Shown here piece by piece: positions 1 to 5,566 of a DNA stretch of 7,586 nt; within the stretch, counting starts at the first letter, position 1, and the number at the start of each line of letters is the position of its first letter. A program made the position numbers and the translations under genes. Origin of the DNA: Chitinophagaceae bacterium (GTDB taxonomy: Bacteria > Bacteroidota > Bacteroidia > Chitinophagales > Chitinophagaceae); NCBI GenBank assembly GCA_003534175.1, contig DPFD01000102.1, positions 1,180 to 8,765 on the forward strand, written 5' to 3'. The notes beneath the pieces were generated by a model. The model saw nothing but the letters and a program-made list of their open reading frames with translations, did not search any database and was not told the origin of the DNA.

Positions 1-1
1 T

Positions 2-160
2 CTGCTGGCACCGGCAACCGTTGTAGGTGGCATTTTTGGAATGAACTTCGACCGCATCCCCCTGCTGCACAATCAATGGGGTTTCTTTATTTCCGTTGCC
101 ATTATGCTGGTGGTTCCCATTGGGATGATTGTAATTTTTAAACGCCGGGGTTGGTTTTGA
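2..160 (+). CDS. corA: CorA-family magnesium/divalent cation channel, C-terminal end (partial)
   Basis: Only the last 52 residues are inside the window; the gene begins upstream of base 1. The frame reads a first hydrophobic segment ending in the GMN signature (GIFGMNFD, bases 37-60). A short polar loop (RIPLLHNQ) follows, then a second hydrophobic helix (FFISVAIMLVVPIGMIVIF) and a positively charged tail KRRGWF before TGA at 158-160. This TM1-GMN-loop-TM2-basic tail layout is the hallmark of CorA pentameric Mg2+ (also Co2+/Ni2+) channels of the inner membrane. The GMN triplet forms the outer selectivity filter. The gene converges on the DUF2480 gene with only 11 nt between the two stop codons, and I see no hairpin terminator there. 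The family call is secure. The exact ion transported and the state of the missing N-terminal domain cannot be judged. Confidence 0.9.
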   Translation: MLAPATVVGGIFGMNFDRIPLLHNQWGFFISVAIMLVVPIGMIVIFKRRGWF

Positions 161-171
161 TGTTGTAGGCG

Positions 172-678
172 TTATTTCTTTTTGTATACCGGCACGGTGC
201 TGCAAGGCTCACCATACATTAAACTTTTAACCACCGGCTGTAGTTTACGGGTTAACGCCACATACACCGAAGCCGGAATGGCTGCATCTCCACAACCTTT
301 CAATACAATGCGTACATCGGCATAGGGTTGTGTATCCATCTGATCAATCTGTTGCAGCATATATTGTTCGGCAGCCTGAGCAGCTGTTCCAAAATACACC
401 GCCCTGGCATGCGGTTGCAACGTACTGGCCGCAAGCATAAAAGCCCATTGTGGAATAATAGCATCGGCAGAGCAGGTAACGGTTACCAATACCTGCTGAT
501 AGGGTGTAACGTCCAGGTTTTTTAATGCCTCCCTGAAATCTTTTTCCTTTAATATCAACCCCATGAATAAAAAGGGTTTCAAATCAAACTCCACTATGCC
601 CGGCTCGGGAATAAACGCGGCGGGGTCAATCGTTACAATGCCGCTCGCGGCCACTTTATTTACAATCTCTCCATTCAT
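172..678 (-). CDS. DUF2480 family protein (168 aa, function unknown)
   Basis: This is a small, probably soluble protein with no signal peptide or membrane segment. I recognise it as DUF2480, a family of unknown function in Bacteroidota, from the N-terminal EIVNKVAASGI, the central TCSADAIIPQWAFML (residues 68-82), KGCGDAAIP (127-135) and the C-terminal GEPCSTVPVYKKK (156-168). The length fits what I recall of the family. It has three cysteines, C69, C129 and C159, all inside these motifs. Residues about 60-97 and 119-156 look like two copies of one unit: a Cys/Asp-Ala-x-Ile-Pro motif, then LQP exactly 11 residues after the Pro, then an aromatic-Gly 20-21 residues after it. The start ATG (678-676) is supported by the family N-terminus and by a TAACTTTG element ending 4 nt upstream. 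Its gene lies downstream of, and in line with, the PpiD-like gene but is separated from it by a terminator, so it is probably its own transcription unit. I cannot assign a biochemical role. Confidence 0.9.
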   Translation of the reverse strand: MNGEIVNKVAASGIVTIDPAAFIPEPGIVEFDLKPFLFMGLILKEKDFREALKNLDVTPYQQVLVTVTCSADAIIPQWAFMLAASTLQPHARAVYFGTAAQAAEQYMLQQIDQMDTQPYADVRIVLKGCGDAAIPASVYVALTRKLQPVVKSLMYGEPCSTVPVYKKK

Positions 679-682
679 ACTG

Positions 683-690
683 CAAAGTTA
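683..690 (-). promoter_or_regulatory. Candidate -7 element of the DUF2480 promoter (leaderless start)
   Basis: On the - strand the sequence reads TAACTTTG, a full match to the Bacteroidota -7 consensus TAnnTTTG. It ends 4 nt before the DUF2480 ATG, so transcription would begin at or within a base or two of the start codon. No TTTG or TTG lies at the usual 17-23 nt upstream; the nearest TTTG is 28 nt away. The element is therefore only half supported. Confidence 0.4.
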
Positions 691-738
691 AGCAATCCTT
701 TTTCAGTGGTTCTGCCTCCAAACCGTGTTTACCGGCAT

Positions 739-766
739 AAAAAAACCCGGGACAAAATCCCGGGTT
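739..766 (-). terminator. Intrinsic terminator after the PpiD-like gene
   Basis: On the - strand there is a perfect 9-bp stem, AACCCGGGA / TCCCGGGTT (758-766 with 744-752), with a 5-nt loop. It runs directly into a T tract (739-743 on the + strand are A). It lies 20 nt beyond the PpiD-like stop codon and before the DUF2480 gene. This is a typical Rho-independent terminator for leftward transcription. Read on the + strand, a weaker T5 tract follows 6 nt after the stem, but no + gene ends nearby. Confidence 0.9.
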
Positions 767-786
767 GATATCTTTTTACAAACGTA

Positions 787-2916
787 TTAGAAATGCTTGC
801 TGCGTGTGTCTTTAATATTCGCAATTTTACGCAGACTTTCATACCATCCGCCATTGGCATTACGCAGTGCATTCATGCGATTGTTTTCCATGGCCTTTTT
901 AGCTTCCTCTGTCATGGGTTCTTTGCTGGCAATGTTATCTACCTTAATCACAAACACACCCGAAGTTCCGCCAAAGGCAGGAGAAGGAGCTGTGGTATAT
1001 GCTTTGTTGAACGCGGCACCTACCAACTTAGGTTCAACACCTAAACCGGTTACCACCTGGCTGTTCAGCGTGAGGGTAGAATCGGCACCCGCCTGCTGAA
1101 TGGTTTTACCATACGCAGCAGCGGCAGATTCCAGGGTTGGTTTTTCGCCGATCTTCTTTACAATCATTTCTGTTTTCTTCTCTTTCAGAATCATAGGTTC
1201 TGCACCCATGCGTGCGGTGGCAGCATCCTGCAATCCTTCTTCATACGCTTTTACCACAGTGGCCACTACAAAATCTTCTCCAATGGTGAAAGGCTCGCTC
1301 ACTGCACCCACTTTCGCTTCATTCACCCACTGCACCAATTGGCGTGCATCCTGCAAACTTCCTACGGTATAATCGTTTTCTTTTACCACTTGCGGATGTT
1401 CAACCAGTGTCAGTCCGTTTTTGGTAGCATATTCCGCCAGTGTTTTAGCACCGCCCTGCAATCCGGATGCCTTAGTTGCTTTCAGGCTCGCCGCATTAAT
1501 GGTGGCTTCGCCCGGAATAATTTCCTTGGCTACAAATGCAATTTTATATGCGGGATTAAAATTCTTTTGCTGTGTTACTTCAATTACGTGGTAACCAAAC
1601 TGTGTTCTAACCACACCCCGTGTTCCGGGCGCATTGTTGAAAGTGAAATCGTTGAACTCCGGCACCATGGCTCCAAAACCATAGGTTCCCAGGTCTCCGC
1701 CTTTATCTTTACTTCCATCGGCAGAAAACTGTGCAGCCAGTGCGGTGAAATCTCCACCGGCATTGATCACGTTCAGTAAACTATCGGCCAGATTTTTGGC
1801 AGATGCTTCATCACGCACCACTTCACCGGTTTGGATATCGTTGGTTACGATGAGGATGTGTTTAGAACGTACACTGTCCGGTAACATTTTAGTACCTATC
1901 AGTTTTGCAAGCACGTAGTTGTTGTTTTCAGCATACGGACCAAAAACAGTTCCTACGGGTTGCAGGATGATGTTACCTGCGTAAGCAGACTGAAAACGGG
2001 CAGCAGGTTTGTAGCTGTCTTCGTATTCAATCACCGACATATTTTTAGCAACAAAAACGGCCGGTGTGGTATCTGCTTCAAAAGCAGGTTTCAATTCCTG
2101 TAAAGATGTTTCCGTACGCACGCTATCTTCACGTGTGGCAAGCTGGCTGAAAGTAACGTAAGAAATCATCTTTCCTTTTTCCTGTTTAAACATCACCTTG
2201 TTGCGCTGTACATACTTATTGATTTCTTCATCCGTTACTTTAAAGGTGCTGTCGGGAAATTCGTAATAAGGAATGCTTACATAACTGATTTGTGCAAACT
2301 GCTGTGCCTGATCTTCATCGCGCTTTTGCATCCACTTCGGATAATAAGCACTTGCATTCAACATACCGGTGTATTTCGCTACGCGGGATGATAACTTCAG
2401 CGGATTCAATAATTGTACATCAATATTTTCTCTTTGCTCGCCTTTCAGTTTTTTGATGTTGGCAATCACTTTCTGTGCTTCTTCAATATTCAGCTTACCG
2501 GTGGCAGGATCGCGCAGAGCTTGTTCCTGTAACAACGGATTCTGAGGATCGTTGGATAATAATATATGTGAAAGCTCTTTGGAGGTAAAATCAATTCCCA
2601 GTTTATCAGACTCCGAAAAGAAAATTTGTTCGGCCACCATTTGGTTCCAGGTTTCTTCCCTGATCTGATAGGTACGGGCACCGGTGGGGTTTTGTCCGGT
2701 ACGCTGACGCTCCATCTCTTCTGCCATCCGCGCTTTACGGTTAAATTCATTTAGCTCAATCTCTTCGCCGTTCACTTTACCCACGGTGGTGGAGATAGGA
2801 TTGAAGATGCCGCCACTCTGGCTGGAATCCATCAGAATAAAACCAATTAAACTCAGTGTGATTACCACTATTACTATTACCGCACCCTTTTCCCGGATGG
2901 TTTGAATAATCTGCAT
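787..2916 (-). CDS. ppiD: Membrane-anchored SurA/PpiD-type peptidyl-prolyl cis-trans isomerase (709 aa)
   Basis: This is a periplasmic folding factor tethered to the inner membrane, expected to help outer-membrane and secreted proteins fold. Counting from M at 2916, residues 12-29 form one uncleaved hydrophobic anchor (VIVIVVITLSLIGFILM) after a short basic segment. Residues about 40-240 are a SurA_N-like chaperone region that opens with VGKVNGEEI. Residues about 345-447 are a parvulin domain: SKHILI (351-356), GGDFTALAAQFS, GGDLGTYGFGAMVPEF (406-421) and FGYHVIEV (440-447). The C-terminal 260 residues are a less conserved substrate-binding part. The order anchor, SurA_N, parvulin is that of PpiD, and the length is somewhat greater than the roughly 620 aa of E. 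coli PpiD. An in-frame ATG at 2991 would add 25 residues, but it lies upstream of the promoter found at 2943-2973. The family N-terminus also starts at the anchor, so I chose 2916. AAGG sits 6 nt before this ATG. The gene is monocistronic by promoter and terminator. The symbol is by architecture; whether the isomerase is active is not shown. Confidence 0.88.
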   Translation of the reverse strand: MQIIQTIREKGAVIVIVVITLSLIGFILMDSSQSGGIFNPISTTVGKVNGEEIELNEFNRKARMAEEMERQRTGQNPTGARTYQIREETWNQMVAEQIFFSESDKLGIDFTSKELSHILLSNDPQNPLLQEQALRDPATGKLNIEEAQKVIANIKKLKGEQRENIDVQLLNPLKLSSRVAKYTGMLNASAYYPKWMQKRDEDQAQQFAQISYVSIPYYEFPDSTFKVTDEEINKYVQRNKVMFKQEKGKMISYVTFSQLATREDSVRTETSLQELKPAFEADTTPAVFVAKNMSVIEYEDSYKPAARFQSAYAGNIILQPVGTVFGPYAENNNYVLAKLIGTKMLPDSVRSKHILIVTNDIQTGEVVRDEASAKNLADSLLNVINAGGDFTALAAQFSADGSKDKGGDLGTYGFGAMVPEFNDFTFNNAPGTRGVVRTQFGYHVIEVTQQKNFNPAYKIAFVAKEIIPGEATINAASLKATKASGLQGGAKTLAEYATKNGLTLVEHPQVVKENDYTVGSLQDARQLVQWVNEAKVGAVSEPFTIGEDFVVATVVKAYEEGLQDAATARMGAEPMILKEKKTEMIVKKIGEKPTLESAAAAYGKTIQQAGADSTLTLNSQVVTGLGVEPKLVGAAFNKAYTTAPSPAFGGTSGVFVIKVDNIASKEPMTEEAKKAMENNRMNALRNANGGWYESLRKIANIKDTRSKHF

Positions 2917-2942
2917 ATATACCTTAGTTAAATTTTGGAGGG

Positions 2943-2973
2943 CAAAAATAGGGGAATTTACCGGTTCAACAAA
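2943..2973 (-). promoter_or_regulatory. Promoter of the PpiD-like gene
   Basis: On the - strand, TTTG (2970-2973) is followed after exactly 19 nt by TATTTTTG (2943-2950). This is a complete match to the Bacteroidota primary-sigma consensus TTTG-N19-TAnnTTTG. Transcription would start near 2936 and leave a leader of about 20 nt before the ATG at 2916. A perfect DnaA-box-like 9-mer (2975-2983) abuts the -33 element. Confidence 0.75.
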
Positions 2974-3081
2974 TTGTGGAAAACGCATCAAATTCAGAAG
3001 GGTATTCAGTTTATAGAATAATGATTAAAAAACGAAGGGTTTCATCCCGCCAAACCATTGCCTTGGGATATAAACGGAGAC

Positions 3082-3099
3082 CTATATATATAGTATATA
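3082..3099. repeat. TA-rich palindromic tract
   Basis: CTATATATATAG (3082-3093) is a perfect 12-bp palindrome, followed at once by TATATAA (3094-3100). It sits 9 nt before the tightest group of DnaA-box-like sites (3108-3151). Such a tract melts easily and could be part of a DNA unwinding element, but it could also be plain A/T-rich spacer. Confidence 0.45.
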
Positions 3100-3199
3100 A
3101 AAAAGCTTCATCCACATCATTATTCACGCTGTACCCAAAAGCTGTGTATAAACCCGCTTTTTCTACAAAGCCGCTCAGGCAGAATTGGTGTATAACCTC

Positions 3200-3228
3200 C
3201 CCAAAAACGGCTGGCTGATTTTTTTGGG
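3200..3228. repeat. Inverted repeat CCCAAAAA / TTTTTGGG
   Basis: Perfect 8-bp arms (3200-3207 and 3221-3228) flank a 13-nt loop. No T tract follows on either strand outside the arms and no gene ends close by, so it does not look like a terminator. It lies between two DnaA-box-like sites and may be a structural or protein-binding element. Confidence 0.4.
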
Positions 3229-3296
3229 TAGATAATGCCCGACTTATCAGGATTTATCCCACAATTGTAAACAGCCTTTTTGCATTTTAATTATCC

Positions 3297-3311
3297 CCTT
3301 TTTATAAAAGG
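3297..3311. repeat. Short inverted repeat CCTTTT-TAT-AAAAGG
   Basis: Perfect 6-bp arms flank a 3-nt centre in the middle of the gene-free region, 5 nt before a DnaA-box-like 9-mer (3317-3325). The role is unknown, and a repeat this short can occur by chance. Confidence 0.3.
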
Positions 3312-3409
3312 AAGAGATATTCACACGGCATCTGAAAAGTGAAGGAAATGTATACAATATCGCAGGCGTACATCATAACATATTTTTTAAAATGTGAATG
3401 CAGCGGGGA

Positions 3410-3442
3410 TTGGAAGTGGATAAAGTAAAGTGTTTAACTTTA
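3410..3442 (+). promoter_or_regulatory. Possible nadA promoter
   Basis: TTG at 3410-3412 is followed after 22 nt by TAACTTTA (3435-3442), which is one base off TAnnTTTG. The spacer is at the long end of the accepted 17-23 nt. Transcription would start near 3449, giving an untranslated leader of about 80 nt before the nadA ATG at 3530. It is weaker than the PpiD-like promoter. Confidence 0.35.
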
Positions 3443-3443
3443 C
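3425..3443. promoter_or_regulatory. Candidate operator: perfect inverted repeat overlapping the nadA -7 element
   Basis: GTAAAGT (3425-3431) and ACTTTAC (3437-3443) form perfect 7-bp arms around a 5-nt centre. The right arm coincides with the possible -7 box of nadA, where a bound dimeric repressor would block transcription. NAD-synthesis genes are often under dedicated repressors (NrtR, NiaR, NadQ in various bacteria), but I cannot match this repeat to any one of them. Confidence 0.4.
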
Positions 3444-3500
3444 AAAATAATTGTCCGGTGAAGTTTCCACAAATACACACTCCTAATAATAGTAGCCGGT

Positions 3501-3530
3501 TTTAAATAAAATATGTATTAATATATATTA
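3501..3530. other. Extreme A/T tract before nadA
   Basis: Thirty bases with a single G and no C run up to the A of the nadA start codon. The tract leaves the nadA start unstructured and without a Shine-Dalgarno sequence, which is usual in this phylum. It would also be the easiest part of the intergenic region to melt, so it is a candidate unwinding element if the region is an origin. Confidence 0.5.
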
Positions 3531-4531
3531 TGTCAGATATTCACACACCACATACATTGGAAGAAAAAGGATACCTCGATATACCGGTGGATCCTTCCCT
3601 TGATCTTTTTGCAGAAATTGAAAAACTGAAAAAAGAAAAAAATGCGATTGTGCTGGCGCACTACTATCAGGAGCCCGATATTCAGGATGTTGCTGATTAC
3701 ATAGGCGACAGCCTGGGACTGGCGCAGAAGGCACAGAGTACCGAAGCTGATATGATTGTTTTTGCCGGCGTACACTTTATGGCAGAAACCGCTAAAATTC
3801 TCAATCCATCCAAAAAGGTGGTACTTCCTGATTTGAAAGCAGGATGCTCGCTGAGCGATTCGGCTCCCCCGGCGCTATTCAAGGCTTTCAGGGAAAAGCA
3901 TCCCGATCATGTAGTGGTTACCTACATCAATTGCAGTGCAGAAATAAAAGCCCTGAGCGATTACATCTGCACCTCCAGCAATGCACAGAAAATTGTTGAA
4001 TCTATTCCGGAAGAAACACCCATCATTTTTGCACCTGATAAAAACCTCGGGGCTTATCTGAATAAAAAAACCGGCCGTAACATGCTCCTCTGGAACGGAG
4101 CCTGTATGGTGCATGAAATTTTCAGTGTTGAAAAACTCCAGCAACTCAAACTCCGCCACCCTGAAGCAAAAGTAATTGCTCATCCTGAATGTGAGGAACC
4201 GGTTTTGGCTCTGGCTGATTTTATTGGAAGCACCACCGGATTGCTGAAGTTTACCCAAACAGATCCTGCCACTTCTTTCATCGTGGTAACGGAAACGGGT
4301 ATTCTCCACCAGATGGAAAAGTCTAGTCCACACAAAACCTTCATTCCGGCTCCGCCCAACAATGCCTGTGCCTGCAATGAATGCCCGTACATGAAGCTGA
4401 ATACTTTGGAAAAGTTATACCTCTGCATGAAGTACGAGCAGCCGGAAATCATTATGCCCGAACCGTTAAGGCTTCGTGCCAAACTGCCGATAGACCGTAT
4501 GCTGGAGATTAGTGCCCGACACGGATTATAA
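3530..4531 (+). CDS. nadA: Quinolinate synthase NadA (333 aa)
   Basis: This cytosolic [4Fe-4S] enzyme condenses iminoaspartate (made by NadB) with dihydroxyacetone phosphate to quinolinate, the second step of de novo NAD synthesis. The protein shows the three expected cluster cysteines: C106 in [11 protein letters not shown]192 in WNGACMVHE, and C285 in [12 protein letters not shown]. Further NadA motifs are AHYYQ (43-47, with the substrate-binding His), [13 protein letters not shown] (132-144), HPEC (218-221) and GSTTG (233-237). C280 and C282 come just before C285 in a C-x-C-x2-C arrangement. The length is typical for bacterial NadA. The ATG at 3530 is the first in frame and gives a normal N-terminus; there is no Shine-Dalgarno sequence. 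The gene stands alone: nadB and nadC, its usual partners, are not in the window, so it may be expressed separately. Its upstream region carries a possible operator (3425-3443) and a DnaA-box-rich segment. Confidence 0.97.
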   Translation: MSDIHTPHTLEEKGYLDIPVDPSLDLFAEIEKLKKEKNAIVLAHYYQEPDIQDVADYIGDSLGLAQKAQSTEADMIVFAGVHFMAETAKILNPSKKVVLPDLKAGCSLSDSAPPALFKAFREKHPDHVVVTYINCSAEIKALSDYICTSSNAQKIVESIPEETPIIFAPDKNLGAYLNKKTGRNMLLWNGACMVHEIFSVEKLQQLKLRHPEAKVIAHPECEEPVLALADFIGSTTGLLKFTQTDPATSFIVVTETGILHQMEKSSPHKTFIPAPPNNACACNECPYMKLNTLEKLYLCMKYEQPEIIMPEPLRLRAKLPIDRMLEISARHGL

Positions 4532-4539
4532 GGTTCATC

Positions 4540-4570
4540 AATAAATAAAGTTTGTAAACTAAAATTTATT
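4540..4570. repeat. Nested inverted repeat between nadA and the oxygenase gene
   Basis: The outer arms AATAAAT (4540-4546) and ATTTATT (4564-4570) enclose an inner pair AGTTT-GT-AAACT (4549-4560), all nearly concentric. It is A/T-rich and has no clean T tract, so it would be a poor terminator for nadA. It overlaps the -33 element of the next promoter, so an operator role is possible. Confidence 0.4.
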
Positions 4571-4580
4571 AATAATTTTA
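4551..4580 (+). promoter_or_regulatory. Candidate promoter of the oxygenase-chrA unit
   Basis: TTTG (4551-4554) is followed after 18 nt by TAATTTTA (4573-4580), one base off TAnnTTTG. Transcription would start near 4587, about 22 nt before the ATG at 4610. The spacing and leader length resemble those of the PpiD-like promoter. Confidence 0.5.
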
Positions 4581-4609
4581 TCGCCCTTCATTACTAAAAC
4601 TAACTGATT

Positions 4610-5551
4610 ATGGCAATTCCTACCGTTGATCTGGCCGATTTTTTAAGTGGTGACCCGGCCCGTAAGTCTGACTTTGTTCAAAAGCTGGGTAAAGCATACG
4701 AAGAAGTTGGATTTGTTGCAGTAAAGAACCATGGTATTCCCGATGAATTGATTGGGCACCTGTACCAGTATGTGCAGGAGTTTTTCTCGCTTCCGCTGGA
4801 ACAGAAAAAGCGCTATGAAATTCCTGAGCTGGCCGGTCAGCGCGGATATACTAGTTTCGGTAAAGAACATGCCAAGGGAAGTGATGCACCCGATTTGAAG
4901 GAATTTTTCCAGTATGGTCAGGTACCCCGCGATGGTTTTAAGGAAGAGGAATACCCTCCGAATGTGCAGGTAGAGCAGGTAAAACAGTTCAACCCCACCT
5001 TTGAGAACGCTTACCGGGCGTTTGAACAATCGGGTAAAGCCTTGTTGCAGGCTATTGCCTTATACCTGAACCTCGATGAGCATTATTTTGATGAATTTGT
5101 ACACAACGGAAATTCTATACTGAGGGCAATACATTATCCGCCCATTACCCAGGAACCTAAGAGTGCTATCCGTGCTGAACAGCATGAGGATATCAACCTG
5201 ATTACGTTGCTGGTGGGTGCTTCGGCCGACGGACTCGAAATCCTCACCAAGCAAAATGAATGGGTACCGGTAACCTCGCTGCCCGAGCAAATTGTGGTAA
5301 ACGTGGGCGATATGTTGCAACGTTTAACCAACAACAAACTGCGCAGTACTACACACCGCGTGGTAAATCCGAAGCGTGAATTGTGGCACACCAGCCGTTT
5401 TTCCATTCCGTTTTTCCTGCATCCGAAGAGCAGCATGAGTTTGCGCTGCCTCGAGAGTTGCATTGATGAGGCCCATCCCAAGGCGTATGAAGATGCTACT
5501 GCCGGTGAATACCTCGATGAACGGTTACGGGAAATCGGTTTAAAGAAATAA
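4610..5551 (+). CDS. 2-oxoglutarate/Fe(II)-dependent oxygenase, isopenicillin N synthase family (313 aa)
   Basis: This is a non-haem iron oxygenase of the plant-type / isopenicillin-N-synthase-like group (DIOX_N followed by the 2OG-FeII_Oxy domain). Residues about 3-115 are the N-terminal domain: IPTVDLADF, then GFVAVKNHGIPDELI (34-48). The catalytic double-stranded beta helix follows. H192 and D194 in EQHEDINLITLL and H249 in STTHRVVNP make the HxD...H iron triad. R263 and S265 in SRFSIPFF are the usual R-x-S contacts for the 2-oxoglutarate carboxylate. HYPP (175-178) takes the place of the family's YYPP. All key residues are present, so the enzyme should be active. The substrate cannot be read from sequence: relatives act on peptides, hormones, flavonoids and other metabolites, and bacterial members are mostly uncharacterised. 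It is not evidence of beta-lactam synthesis, as no peptide synthetase is nearby. The chrA frame begins 15 nt after its stop, so the two are probably one transcript. Confidence 0.92.
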   Translation: MAIPTVDLADFLSGDPARKSDFVQKLGKAYEEVGFVAVKNHGIPDELIGHLYQYVQEFFSLPLEQKKRYEIPELAGQRGYTSFGKEHAKGSDAPDLKEFFQYGQVPRDGFKEEEYPPNVQVEQVKQFNPTFENAYRAFEQSGKALLQAIALYLNLDEHYFDEFVHNGNSILRAIHYPPITQEPKSAIRAEQHEDINLITLLVGASADGLEILTKQNEWVPVTSLPEQIVVNVGDMLQRLTNNKLRSTTHRVVNPKRELWHTSRFSIPFFLHPKSSMSLRCLESCIDEAHPKAYEDATAGEYLDERLREIGLKK

Positions 5552-5554
5552 ACC

Positions 5555-5566
5555 ATGTACATATAG
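5555..5566 (+). other. ATG-TAC-ATA-TAG minimal frame just before chrA, in the same frame
   Basis: An ATG lies 3 nt after the oxygenase stop, a spacing typical of coupled translation. It is in the chrA frame but meets TAG at its fourth codon. The next codon is the TTG taken as the chrA start. Either the real chrA start has been broken by a nonsense change, or the short frame feeds reinitiation at the TTG, or the base is a sequence error. Confidence 0.5.

Larger units (their letters stand above)
2975..3545. other. Candidate replication origin: DnaA-box cluster in a gene-free A/T-rich region
   Basis: This stretch of about 540 bp has no convincing gene. It holds nine 9-mers within one mismatch of TTWTNCACA. 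Two are perfect: TTTTCCACA (- strand, 2975-2983) and TTATACACA (-, 3143-3151). Seven have one mismatch: TCATCCACA (+, 3108-3116), TTATTCACG (+, 3120-3128), TTATACACC (-, 3187-3195), ATATTCACA (+, 3317-3325), TTATCCACT (-, 3415-3423), GTTTCCACA (+, 3463-3471) and ATATTCACA (+, 3537-3545, just inside nadA). With equal base frequencies I estimate under one such near-match by chance in this length, and somewhat more given the A/T content. TA-rich palindromes and an extreme A/T tract (3501-3530) could serve as unwinding elements. Both flanking genes point outward, as is common at origins. No dnaA or dnaN is in the window. The alternative is an ordinary divergent regulatory region, or an area of DnaA-regulated promoters. 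Confidence 0.5.

Noticed and set aside
2976..3218. 80-residue + strand frame in the ppiD-nadA intergenic region
   Set aside because: Its composition is low-complexity basic/serine, it matches no family I know, it has no ribosome site, and it overlaps the PpiD-like promoter and the DnaA-box cluster.
3200..3228. Intrinsic terminator at the CCCAAAAA/TTTTTGGG repeat
   Set aside because: The T tract is inside the stem rather than after it, the stem is A/T-rich, and no gene ends just upstream on either strand.
3254..3263. Further DnaA box at TTATCCCACA
   Set aside because: It fits TTATCCACA only with an extra C, so I left it out of the count.
3875..4333. 152-residue - strand frame inside nadA
   Set aside because: It is antisense to nadA, whose cluster cysteines and motifs are all in the + frame, and it has no family resemblance.
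4610..5551. Beta-lactam (penicillin) biosynthesis gene
   Set aside because: The fold family is the same, but no ACV synthetase or related gene is nearby, and family membership alone does not give this substrate.
5134..5562. 142-residue - strand frame inside the oxygenase gene
   Set aside because: It is antisense to the oxygenase, whose iron and 2-oxoglutarate residues are intact; the composition is shadow-like.
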